A stretch of 5,939 bases of DNA from Candidatus Elarobacter sp. (GCA_030150085.1 JASLGJ010000443.1:1-5939), one strand, 5' to 3'. Shown: positions 1 through 5,498, numbered from the stretch's first letter. Numbers and translations: made by a program. The notes: a model not told the origin generated them from the sequence alone.

Positions 1-1074
1 GCGCAGGCCGACGCGGCGGCCGGCGGCGCGCACCCCACCATCCGCTCGGAGATCGCGCTCAACCGCGGCCTGGCGTACTACGGCCTGCGCGACCTCGGCG
101 CGGCCGAGGACGCGCTGCGCGGGGTCGCCGGCGACGCCGACATCATCCGCGCCACCGCGCTGAGCTACGAGGGCTGGATCGCGGCCGCGCGCGGCGACTA
201 CCCGGCCGCGATCGAGCGCTTCGTCAGCTCGCTGCACCACCTCGACACCTGCCGCCGCTACGACCGCGGGCTGGAGGCAAACTGCCTGCAGGCGCTCAGC
301 GCGTTCGCGGTCGAGCGGCTCGACCGCGCGCTGTGGCAGTTCGTCGCGGCCCGCACCGAGCGCATGAAGTGGGGCTACATCGGCTTGGCCGAAGCCCGCT
401 TCTGGATCACCATGGCCTCGGGCTACATGGAAGAGCTCGAAGGGCGGGGCCCGGCCGCGGTGCGGGCCGGGCGGCTGGCCGAGGAGCTCGCGCCGTCCGA
501 GGCCTACCGGGTGCAGGCGCGCCTGCGGCGGGCCGCGATCTCGCGCCTGCTGGGCGAGACCGCCACCCAGGTCGACCACGTCACCAGCGCGCGCGAGCTG
601 TTCGCGCGGCTCTGCCCCGAGGCGCTGACCGGCGACGAGCGCAACGTGGCCCTGACCCTGGCCGAGGAGCTGGCCCACGCCGGGGCCCCGGCCGAGGCCC
701 GCCAGGCCCTGGCGACCTACCGCAGCCACCCCGTCTCGGCCATGCTCTCGTCCAAGAACGACCGCCGCATGCAGGCCTACGAGCGGCTCGTCGAGGGGCA
801 CATCGCCGAGGCGGCCGGCGAGCGGGTCGAGGCCCACCACGCCTACCGCGACGCGTTCCAGGTCTTCCGCGCCACCGGCTACCGGCGCCGGGCCCTGGTC
901 GCCGCCCTGCGCTTGGCCGAGATCGCCGACCAGCCCTACCTCTACGACTACGTCGCGACCGAGCTGACCGAGTTCTCGCCGCGGTCGTGGTTCCGGCGCA
1001 GCGCGGAGCGCGCTCAGGGCCCGGCGACGACCTCGGTGCCCAGCCCGCCCAGGGCGGCCTCGATCGCGCCGTAG
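1..1074 (+). CDS. TPR-like helical-repeat protein, C-terminal part (5' end outside window)
   Basis: Frame 1 is open from the first base to a TAG at 1072-1074, giving 357 residues of a longer protein whose start lies outside the window. The chain is Ala/Leu/Arg/Glu-rich and breaks into successive amphipathic helix pairs with TPR-like spacing, for example stretches containing LNRGLAYYGLRDLGAAEDAL, YEGWIAAARGDYPAAIERF, and later AEELAHAGAPAEARQAL and GERVEAHHAYRDAFQVFRAT. This is typical of TPR arrays that bind other proteins, or of the C-terminal arms of large ATPase, kinase or transcription-regulator proteins. Which of these applies cannot be told, because the N-terminal domain is missing. No signal peptide or membrane segment is seen in this part. 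The last roughly 20 residues are Pro/Ala/Ser-rich and lie antisense to the argB 3' end, so they may be a dispensable tail. Codon use is strongly GC3-rich, like argB and unlike the island at 1930-3675. Confidence 0.8.
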   Translation, partial: AQADAAAGGAHPTIRSEIALNRGLAYYGLRDLGAAEDALRGVAGDADIIRATALSYEGWIAAARGDYPAAIERFVSSLHHLDTCRRYDRGLEANCLQALSAFAVERLDRALWQFVAARTERMKWGYIGLAEARFWITMASGYMEELEGRGPAAVRAGRLAEELAPSEAYRVQARLRRAAISRLLGETATQVDHVTSARELFARLCPEALTGDERNVALTLAEELAHAGAPAEARQALATYRSHPVSAMLSSKNDRRMQAYERLVEGHIAEAAGERVEAHHAYRDAFQVFRATGYRRRALVAALRLAEIADQPYLYDYVATELTEFSPRSWFRRSAERAQGPATTSVPSPPRAASIAP

Positions 1075-1805
1075 CCGGCGCCGGCGATCACCGCCCGCTT
1101 CGCGCCGGCCCGCACCGCGCCGATGGCGGCCCGCATCTTGGGGATCATGCCGTCGGTCAGGGTGCCGTCGGCCAGCAGCTCCTCGGCCTCGGCCACGCTC
1201 AGGCGCGGGATCACCGAGGCCGGGTCGCTCAGGTCGCGCCGCACCCCGGCCACGTTGGTGATGACCACGTAGGCGTCGGCCCGCAGGGCGCCGGCGATGG
1301 CGCCGGCCGCGGTGTCGGCGTTGCAGTTCAGCGCCCCGCCGCTCGCGACGTCGAGGGCCAGCGGCGCGACGACCGCCACGAAGCCGGCCTCGAGCAGGGC
1401 CCGCGGCAGGGCCGGGTCGACGCCCTCGATCTGGCCGACGTAGCCCAGGTCGACCCCGTTGACCGCGCCCATCCGGCGCGCGCCCAGCAGCCGCCCATCC
1501 TCGCCCGAGATCCCCGCCGCCCGCACCCCGCGCGCGGTGAGGGCCCGCACCAGGGCCTTGTTGACCGTCCCGCACAGCACGTACTCGACCACGTCGCGGG
1601 TGTCGGCCCCGGTCACCCGCAGGCCGCTCACCCGGACCTCGTCGATCCGCTTGGCGTCCAGCTCGGCGTCGATCTGCGGCCCGCCCCCGTGGACCACCAC
1701 GATCCGCTCGCCGCGCTCGGCCAGCGCCGCCAGCTCGTCGAGCACGGGGTCGGCCTCGCCGTCGGCCGCCATCGCGTTCCCGCCGTACTTCAGGACGATC
1801 AGCAT
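1014..1805 (-). CDS. argB: N-acetylglutamate kinase (ArgB)
   Basis: The product is a 263-aa amino-acid kinase, the length of short ArgB proteins. ArgB phosphorylates N-acetyl-L-glutamate with ATP in the second step of cytosolic arginine biosynthesis. Visible family motifs are KYGGNAM at residues 6-12 (phosphate-binding Lys and Gly loop), HGGGPQI at 39-45, GLRVT at 61-65 (substrate side), GTVNKALV at 79-86, NCNADTAA at 160-167 and TDGMIPKM at 217-224 with the conserved Lys223. The start at 1805 is chosen because the kinase fold begins at once (MLIVLKYGG). The frame stays open to an ATG at 1937, but that extension is Arg/Gly/Pro-rich and unlike ArgB. AGGGG lies only one base before the ATG, so the ribosome site is poorly spaced and the start is not beyond doubt. 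The gene stands alone, with no other arg genes nearby. Its first 27 codons and 41 bp upstream are duplicated at 3676-3797. The long N-terminal regulatory helix of arginine-inhibited ArgB forms is absent. Confidence 0.95.
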   Translation of the reverse strand: MLIVLKYGGNAMAADGEADPVLDELAALAERGERIVVVHGGGPQIDAELDAKRIDEVRVSGLRVTGADTRDVVEYVLCGTVNKALVRALTARGVRAAGISGEDGRLLGARRMGAVNGVDLGYVGQIEGVDPALPRALLEAGFVAVVAPLALDVASGGALNCNADTAAGAIAGALRADAYVVITNVAGVRRDLSDPASVIPRLSVAEAEELLADGTLTDGMIPKMRAAIGAVRAGAKRAVIAGAGYGAIEAALGGLGTEVVAGP

Positions 1806-1846
1806 GCCCCTGCATGGTTCGCCTCGGCCGCCGCGTGACCCGCAAG
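1725..1846. repeat. Direct repeat copy A (argB 5' end, intact gene)
   Basis: This stretch covers the first 27 codons of argB plus 41 bp upstream. It matches 3676-3797 in the same orientation at a constant offset of 1951 bp. Comparing 1731-1846 with 3682-3797 base by base gives 7 substitutions in 116 positions (94% identity) and no gaps. At 1847 a one-base indel begins and similarity ends; on the other side it fades before 1725. Together the two copies bracket the low-GC island. Confidence 0.93.
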
Positions 1847-1937
1847 GCGAGGCCGCCAAGCGGTGAGCCGCCCTCGGCGACCTCGGCCATCGAACGAACG
1901 CCATCGTGGTCCCCGCCGCGGCCGGTTCGCCAAGCAA

Positions 1938-1966
1938 TTGACAGCGGGTCCGCTAGTCTCTATTTT
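1938..1966 (+). promoter_or_regulatory. Sigma70-type promoter for the 2079-2615 gene, with a palindrome in the spacer
   Basis: A perfect -35 TTGACA (1938-1943) is followed by a 17-base spacer and TATTTT (1961-1966, 4 of 6 -10 consensus bases). Transcription would start near 1973 and give a leader of about 105 nt before the ATG at 2079. The spacer contains an inverted repeat, AGCGG-gt-CCGCT (1943-1954), which could be a small operator that blocks polymerase. The promoter sits where composition switches from GC-rich to more AT-rich, just inside the left side of the island. It points toward the two forward orphan genes and away from argB. Confidence 0.7.
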
Positions 1967-2078
1967 TTACGATGTATCGCCCGGTTGGCACCGTCCGTAA
2001 TTCACTCGAAAATGTTGACGGAGCCACGGTGGTCCACGGGCTAGGCAGCTCTCGCAATTCAGAAAGGATTCGACGATC

Positions 2079-2615
2079 ATGGCATCGATGCCGCCGATCA
2101 CGGGAATTCGCGTCGGAATAGACCATGCAGGCATGTCTTCGGGACTCGACGTGCCGTTTGCGGGTCATGAGTATATCAAGCTCGATTTTTCCAACGGCTC
2201 CGAGCTGACGCTCGAAGCCGGACCTAGCGGTACCGCGGGCACCGGCGACTTGGTCGAGATGAATTACGGGAGCTCCAGCCCGTACGAGGTTTGGCTGAGC
2301 ACCGCAAACGTAAACAACACGGGATATAGCATCCTGAACGCCTACGACAATTATGCGGTGAACACGCAGGACGACCCGATAGCGTACTCACCGGATACCG
2401 GCGACGGCTACAATTCGAACAGCTTTATTTCAGGCTTGCTCGAAGCGGCCGGCTTTTCCGACTCATCGGTGAGCGATATCAGCGACACGCTCGGTAGCGA
2501 GAGCGGACTCAACCCGGTCGGCTCGGACGCAGGCGCCGGAATCGTTCCGTTTTTCTCCGACCTCGGTAACGAAAGCGGCGGCGGATCCGGCACGAAAGAC
2601 GAAAACGCCTACTAG
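2079..2615 (+). CDS. Acidic 178-aa protein with permuted papain/LRAT-like His...NSNSF pattern
   Basis: The ATG at 2079 is preceded by AGAAAGGA (2061-2068) about 10 bases upstream, a good ribosome site, and the gene lies about 105 nt behind a consensus-like promoter. The product has roughly 24 acidic and only 3 Lys/Arg residues, so it is strongly acidic, and it has no cysteine. It shows no signal peptide or membrane helix. Two motifs stand out: GHEYIKLDF at residues 29-37, followed by a strand and EAGP at 46-49, and GYNSNSFISGLLEAAG at 110-125. The order (His on a strand, then about 80 residues later N-S-x-x-F at the start of a helix) resembles circularly permuted papain-like/LRAT-like NlpC/P60 relatives, whose motif is H...NCxxF. 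Here Ser113 sits where the catalytic Cys would be. That assignment is inference from motif spacing. The C-terminus (162-178) is a Gly/Ser/acidic tail. Possible roles include an effector or toxin-like enzyme, or an inactive binding version. Confidence 0.8.
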   Translation: MASMPPITGIRVGIDHAGMSSGLDVPFAGHEYIKLDFSNGSELTLEAGPSGTAGTGDLVEMNYGSSSPYEVWLSTANVNNTGYSILNAYDNYAVNTQDDPIAYSPDTGDGYNSNSFISGLLEAAGFSDSSVSDISDTLGSESGLNPVGSDAGAGIVPFFSDLGNESGGGSGTKDENAY

Positions 2616-2631
2616 AACGGCGTACGGTATC

Positions 2632-3255
2632 ATGCCGCCGACTAGCGTGTCGGTATGCTCCGGCGGCACCAGTGCGTCTGCTCTGCAGGAGCACTGGTGC
2701 CGCTATGCCGGCTGGACCCTAGAAACATTCTCTCGGGAAGAGCGCGTCCTGGCAACGATGCGTGCCTTCGCGACCAGCGGCGATGTCCGAATCATCGCGT
2801 ACACAGGTCCTAACCGCCTGGGATACGCGCTCTATGACCGGCGCGGGAAGCCGCTCGCAAAAGTGTGGGACGGGCCCGAAGGTCCGAGCACGTGGCCGGA
2901 TCGTTTCCACGCCAGCTTGCCGGGTGAATCGCTGCGCCGCATTCGGTTCGAAGTTGCGCTGATCTGCAATTCGATCGCGGATTGGAGTTGTATCTCGGCC
3001 CGCACCGATGACGAAGCCGGGTACAGCACCTACCTTGCCCGAGCTCCTTGGGGTTCCGTTGCCAAGATTCGACTCGCAGCCAGTGGAGCATGCGCAAGGG
3101 TTCGAGACATGAACTCTCGCAGGGTCTATCTGCCGTTGAAGGTCGGAACACTCACTTCTCGCCATCGAATCTATTGCGAGTGGAGCAGCGACGACGGTTC
3201 GTCGATCGAGATCAATCGACTCTTTCCCGCCGGCCGTATCTATGACGGCGAATAA
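2632..3255 (+). CDS. Orphan 207-aa protein, no recognised family
   Basis: The frame begins with ATG at 2632, 16 bases after the stop of the preceding gene, and ends with TAA at 3253-3255. The short gap suggests co-transcription from the 1938 promoter. No convincing Shine-Dalgarno precedes 2632. The in-frame ATG at 2758 (residue 43) is an alternative, and the first codons overlap a strong RNA hairpin, so the start is uncertain. The protein is mixed alpha/beta in appearance with aromatic-rich strands (for example VRIIAYTGPNRLGYALYDRR and GYSTYLARAPWG) and six cysteines (residues 9, 23, 112, 119, 150 and 179). It has no signal peptide, membrane helix or enzyme motif that I recognise. Codon pattern supports coding: purine-rich first positions and GC-biased third positions without stops over 207 codons. 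The overlapping reverse frames look like shadows. Position beside an LRAT-like candidate makes a partner or immunity role conceivable, but this is only contextual. Confidence 0.7.
   Translation: MPPTSVSVCSGGTSASALQEHWCRYAGWTLETFSREERVLATMRAFATSGDVRIIAYTGPNRLGYALYDRRGKPLAKVWDGPEGPSTWPDRFHASLPGESLRRIRFEVALICNSIADWSCISARTDDEAGYSTYLARAPWGSVAKIRLAASGACARVRDMNSRRVYLPLKVGTLTSRHRIYCEWSSDDGSSIEINRLFPAGRIYDGE
2633..2703 (+). promoter_or_regulatory. Two mutually exclusive RNA stems over the start of the second cassette gene
   Basis: Three arms can be read directly. Arm 1 is TGCCGCCG (2633-2640) and includes the TG of the start codon. Arm 2 is 2661-2675, beginning CGGCGGCA and ending CCAGTGC. Arm 3 is GCACTGGTGCCGC (2691-2703). 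Arms 1 and 2 pair over 8 bp with a 20-nt loop. Arms 2 and 3 pair over 13 bp (2663-2675 with 2691-2703) with a 15-nt loop. Because arm 2 is shared, only one stem can form at a time. The first would hide the start codon and the second would free it, as in an attenuator or translational switch. No T-run follows arm 3, so it is not a standard intrinsic terminator. The pairing is seen in the sequence; the regulatory role is inference. Confidence 0.45.
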
Positions 3256-3259
3256 CGCC

Positions 3260-3574
3260 TCAGAGCGGGCCGCACGGGTGCGTCGTCACATAGCTCCACA
3301 CGAACGTCGATGCCACGGCAGCGGCGACCGCCAAAGCGATGAGCGCTCGGCGGTCGGCGGAAGAGACGGCGGCGATCCAGGGCGGGGCCAGCACGACCAA
3401 CGCGATCAGCAAACCCGCGTACCGTCCCTCGAAAGCGAAGCACTGAGAACGAGGCGCAGGAAGAATCGTCGACGTAGCCACGAGCCGCGCGGCGATGCCG
3501 GCCAGCACCCCCGCGACGGCGGCTGAATACGCGCTCGTGACCCTTCGAGCCAGGTCCGCCTTCGGTCTATTCAT
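3260..3574 (-). CDS. Small integral membrane protein, three predicted helices
   Basis: The 104-aa product starts with a basic head (MNRPKADLARR) and has three hydrophobic segments at about residues 14-36, 51-70 and 76-97, separated by short charged turns. It ends with two histidine/cysteine-containing turns and a short tail (THPCGPL). It should sit in the inner membrane; no family is recognised. The ATG at 3574 is supported by GAGG (minus strand of 3580-3583) five bases upstream. The gene is convergent with the 207-aa gene, with only 4 bases between the stops. Its start codon overlaps the stop of an upstream 61-codon chimeric frame that begins at the duplicated argB start (ATGA overlap at 3571-3574), so translation may be coupled to that frame. 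It could be a partner, anchor or immunity protein for the cassette, but nothing in the sequence proves that. An overlapping forward frame (3242-3526) is Arg/Gly-rich and looks like a shadow. Confidence 0.65.
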   Translation of the reverse strand: MNRPKADLARRVTSAYSAAVAGVLAGIAARLVATSTILPAPRSQCFAFEGRYAGLLIALVVLAPPWIAAVSSADRRALIALAVAAAVASTFVWSYVTTHPCGPL

Positions 3575-3756
3575 GATGTCCTCGAGCGACGTGCCGCAAT
3601 GTGGAGTTTAGTGTAAATTGTCGCCCGACTCGCTCGCGAAAGGGATAATCCTGTTCGATCCGGCTCTCCGCAAGCCACCGCCAGCTCGTCGAGAACGGGG
3701 GCGGCCTCGTCGTCGGCCGCCAGCGCGTTACCGCCGTACTTCAGGACGATCAGCAT
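3571..3756 (-). pseudogene. Truncated argB remnant fused to a 34-residue out-of-family tail
   Basis: The reverse frame starts with the same ATG and ribosome region as argB. It encodes residues 1-27 of an ArgB-like start (MLIVLKYGGNALAADDEAAP and on to DELAV), ending near 3676. Homology then stops abruptly, and the frame continues 34 codons through low-GC sequence to a TGA at 3571-3573. It lacks all ArgB motifs beyond the first Lys/Gly loop, so it cannot be a kinase. Relative to intact argB the coding part has five substitutions. Two are silent (GGG to GGT, GTG to GTT) and three change residues (M12L, G16D, D19A), which fits relaxed selection or descent from a diverged second argB. The TGA overlaps the ATG of the membrane-protein gene, so the frame may act as a leader peptide, or this may be coincidence. 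Confidence 0.75.
3575..3675. other. AT-richer gap between membrane-protein gene and argB remnant
   Basis: About 100 bases near 50% GC separate the membrane-protein start from the argB fragment. On the minus strand it is read through by the chimeric frame that starts at 3756. It contains a 9-base palindrome GGATAATCC (3643-3651) and several AT-rich hexamers, but I see no pair of hexamers with good spacing that I would call a promoter for the reverse gene. Confidence 0.4.
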
Positions 3757-3797
3757 GCCCCTGCATGGTTCGCCCCGGCCGCCGCGCGACCCGCAAG
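3676..3797. repeat. Direct repeat copy B (argB 5' end fragment)
   Basis: This is the right-hand copy of the argB 5' repeat, in the same orientation as copy A at 1725-1846 and offset by 1951 bp, with 94% identity over the compared 116 bases. It covers the 27-codon remnant (3676-3756) plus 41 bp upstream (3757-3797). In that upstream part there are only two differences, both transitions. Beyond 3797 the sequence is the GC-rich region upstream of the haloperoxidase gene and no longer matches the sequence beside copy A. Confidence 0.93.
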
Positions 3798-3837
3798 CGA
3801 GCGCGACCGCGCGGGCGCGAGCCGAGGCGCTCGGATG

Positions 3838-3866
3838 TGGACAAGGGAACCAAGCTCGCCTATACT
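3838..3866 (+). promoter_or_regulatory. Sigma70-type promoter for the haloperoxidase-like gene
   Basis: TGGACA (3838-3843, 5 of 6 consensus bases) and TATACT (3861-3866, 5 of 6) are separated by exactly 17 bases. Transcription would start near 3873 and leave a leader of about 78 nt before the ATG at 3951. It is the only AT-rich hexamer pair with proper spacing in the 3798-3950 gap. The gap otherwise holds no gene that I can support. Confidence 0.65.
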
Positions 3867-3950
3867 GGCCGTCCGGGGCGGAACCAGTTCATCGGGTGCG
3901 GGCGAATACGAACCATCGAGCACGTCCGCTCGCGGCATGAGGACGAGACC

Positions 3951-5498
3951 ATGCTCAATTCGGAACTTGTGCCGAGCACCAGCGACCGCGTGTGGCGCGC
4001 GTTCGCGCTGCGCACGCAGGCGGCGGGCGCGGACGCCTTCGCTCCCCGCCCGGCTCAGATCGACAACGGCGACGAGGCGCGCTACGCCGACAAGTCGGGG
4101 ACGTACACCAAGGGGCTGCTGCAGGCGGGCATCGGGGTGGTCGATCCCGTTGCATACGCCTCGTTCAAGCAGGCGCTGAGCAGCGGCGACCCGGCGGATT
4201 TCGAGCGGATCGTGCTGGGCGGGCCGCGCACGCTCAACGGCCCGCAAGGCGGTCTCGCCTTCTACCTGGATTGCGAGGACGCCGACCAGTTCGCCGTCCC
4301 GCCCGCACCGGCGCTGGCCGGCGAAGCCTACGCCGCGGAGCTGATCGAGCTGTACTGGGCCTCGCTGCTGCGCGACGTCGCCTTCACGCGCTACGAAAGC
4401 GACGCCGTCGCGGCGCAGGCGGCGGCCGAGCTGTCGGGCCTGCCGGAGTACGCCGGCCCGCGCGACGGCGGGCAAGTCACGCCGCGCGTGCTGTTCCGCG
4501 GCCCGTTCGCGGGCGAGACCGACGGGCCGTACGTGTCGCAGTTCCTGCTCCAGCCGACGGCGCTGGGCTCGCTGCCGATCGTCCAGCAGTACGTCACCAA
4601 CAAGAAGCACGCCGACTTCGTCACCACGCCGGGCGATTTTCTCGACGTCCAGAACGGCATCTCGACCGGCAAGACGCTGACGCCGGGCGCGCCGCTGTAC
4701 CTGCACAACGGGCGCGGGTTCGCGGCCTACACCCACGACGACGTGCTGTACCAGGCCTATTTCACCGCCTATCTCGTGCTGAACACGATCGCGGCCCCGC
4801 TCAACCCGGGCAACCCGTACGTGGGCTCGAGCACGCAGAACGGCTTCGCGACGCTGGGCCAGCCCGACATCGCCGCGACGCTGGCGGCGGTGGCGAACCA
4901 AGCGCTCAAGGCGGTGTGGTACCAGAAGTGGTTCGTGCACCTGCGCCACCGCCCCGAATCCGGCGGCGGCATCGTGCACCTGCAGAAGACCGGGCAGGGC
5001 GACACGATCCGAGGCCACGTGAGCGGCACCGTGCTGACCTCGCAGGCCGTGCAAGCCTGCTTCGACGCGAACAACAGCTATTTTCTGTCGCAAGCCTTCC
5101 CGGAGGGCTCGCCCACGCACCCGGCATATCCGACCGGCCACGGCGCGGTCGCCGGCGCCTGCATCACCGCGCTGAAGTTCTTCTTCGACGGCGCGTTCGT
5201 GTTCGCGCACCCGCTCGTCCCGTCGCACGACGGCAAGTCGACCCACGCCTACGCGCCGCCGGCGGGCGAAGCGCCGCTGACGGTGAACGGCGAGCTGCAC
5301 AAGCTCGCCCACAACATCAGCTTCGGCCACGGCATCCACGCCGGGATCCACTGGCGCAGCGACACCGACACCTCGATCCAGCTCGGCGAGGCGGTCGCAC
5401 TGAGCTACCTGCGCGACCTCGCCCGCACGTACAACGAGCGCTTCAGCATCACGCTCACGAAAGTGGACGGCACCACCGCGACGATCTCCAAGCCGTAG
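3951..5498 (+). CDS. Vanadium-dependent haloperoxidase / PAP2-superfamily enzyme
   Basis: The 515-aa product has the vanadate/phosphate-site motifs of this superfamily in order. KWFVHLRHRPE lies at residues 326-336 (Lys326 and Arg334, the K-x7-RP form of algal bromoperoxidases). PEGSPTHPAYPTGH lies at 384-397 (Thr395-Gly396-His397, the P-[ST]-G-H acid-base loop, with His390 matching the extra algal-type His). GIHWRSD lies at 465-471 (His467, the vanadate-binding His, with H-x3-D kept). Members oxidise halides with peroxide, or act as phosphatases without vanadate. The resemblance of the PEGSPTH loop to red-algal enzymes favours haloperoxidase. The usual SR six to seven residues before the last His is replaced by His460-Gly461. 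The ATG at 3951 has GAGG eight bases upstream (3939-3942). The frame is open to 3618, but that part is antisense to the argB remnant and Arg/Pro-rich, so it is not used. No signal peptide is seen. It is convergent with the next gene, with 6 bases between the stops. Confidence 0.92.
   Translation: MLNSELVPSTSDRVWRAFALRTQAAGADAFAPRPAQIDNGDEARYADKSGTYTKGLLQAGIGVVDPVAYASFKQALSSGDPADFERIVLGGPRTLNGPQGGLAFYLDCEDADQFAVPPAPALAGEAYAAELIELYWASLLRDVAFTRYESDAVAAQAAAELSGLPEYAGPRDGGQVTPRVLFRGPFAGETDGPYVSQFLLQPTALGSLPIVQQYVTNKKHADFVTTPGDFLDVQNGISTGKTLTPGAPLYLHNGRGFAAYTHDDVLYQAYFTAYLVLNTIAAPLNPGNPYVGSSTQNGFATLGQPDIAATLAAVANQALKAVWYQKWFVHLRHRPESGGGIVHLQKTGQGDTIRGHVSGTVLTSQAVQACFDANNSYFLSQAFPEGSPTHPAYPTGHGAVAGACITALKFFFDGAFVFAHPLVPSHDGKSTHAYAPPAGEAPLTVNGELHKLAHNISFGHGIHAGIHWRSDTDTSIQLGEAVALSYLRDLARTYNERFSITLTKVDGTTATISKP

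Larger units (their letters stand above)
1847..3675. mobile_element. Accessory cassette between argB 5'-end direct repeats (candidate acquired island)
   Basis: The segment between the two argB-derived repeats carries three genes that look unlike their neighbours. Sampled 60-base lines are near 50-53% GC, against about 70-83% in flanking genes, and codon use is relaxed (for example AAC/AAT, GTA, ATA and AAA appear often in the first gene). From 1847 to about 1930 it is still GC-rich with no gene. From about 1931 to 2078 come the promoter and leader. Genes at 2079-2615 (+), 2632-3255 (+) and 3260-3574 (-) follow, then an AT-richer gap at 3575-3675. No transposase, integrase, IS terminal repeats or tRNA target is visible, so the acquisition mechanism is unknown. 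The term mobile element is an inference from composition and repeats. Confidence 0.5.

Noticed and set aside
333..1838. 501-codon forward open frame
   Set aside because: Arg/Gly/Pro/Ala-rich translation without family features; it overlaps both the TPR-like gene and argB, whose motifs are clear. It is a shadow of GC-rich coding.
1806..1937. N-terminal extension of ArgB to the ATG at 1937
   Set aside because: The 44 extra residues are Arg/Gly/Pro-rich and the kinase fold starts right at residue 45. The two upstream differences from repeat copy B happen to be third-position in this frame, but two sites are too few to count.
1814..2044. 76-codon forward frame upstream of the cassette
   Set aside because: It runs across the promoter at 1938-1966, has no ribosome site, and its composition is unlike a folded protein.
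2015..2047. Second promoter-like pair TTGACG ... TAGGCA in the leader of the first cassette gene
   Set aside because: Spacing is 21 bases and the -10 match is poor; the pair at 1938-1966 is far better.
2663..2703. Intrinsic terminator after the first cassette gene
   Set aside because: The 13-bp stem is strong but no T-run follows it, so it is kept only as a possible regulatory structure.
2719..3165. 148-codon reverse frame within the orphan gene
   Set aside because: Arg/Cys/Pro-rich, no ribosome site of note, and the forward frame has the more natural protein composition and spacing behind its neighbour.
3618..3950. N-terminal extension of the haloperoxidase to 3618
   Set aside because: It would be antisense to the argB remnant and run across its own promoter at 3838-3866. 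The translation is Arg/Pro-rich, while ATG 3951 has a well-spaced GAGG.
3750..5351. 533-codon reverse open frame opposite the haloperoxidase
   Set aside because: Arg/Val/Ala-rich low-complexity translation antisense to a gene with all catalytic motifs. A frame on the same strand at 3992-5620 is rejected for the same reason.
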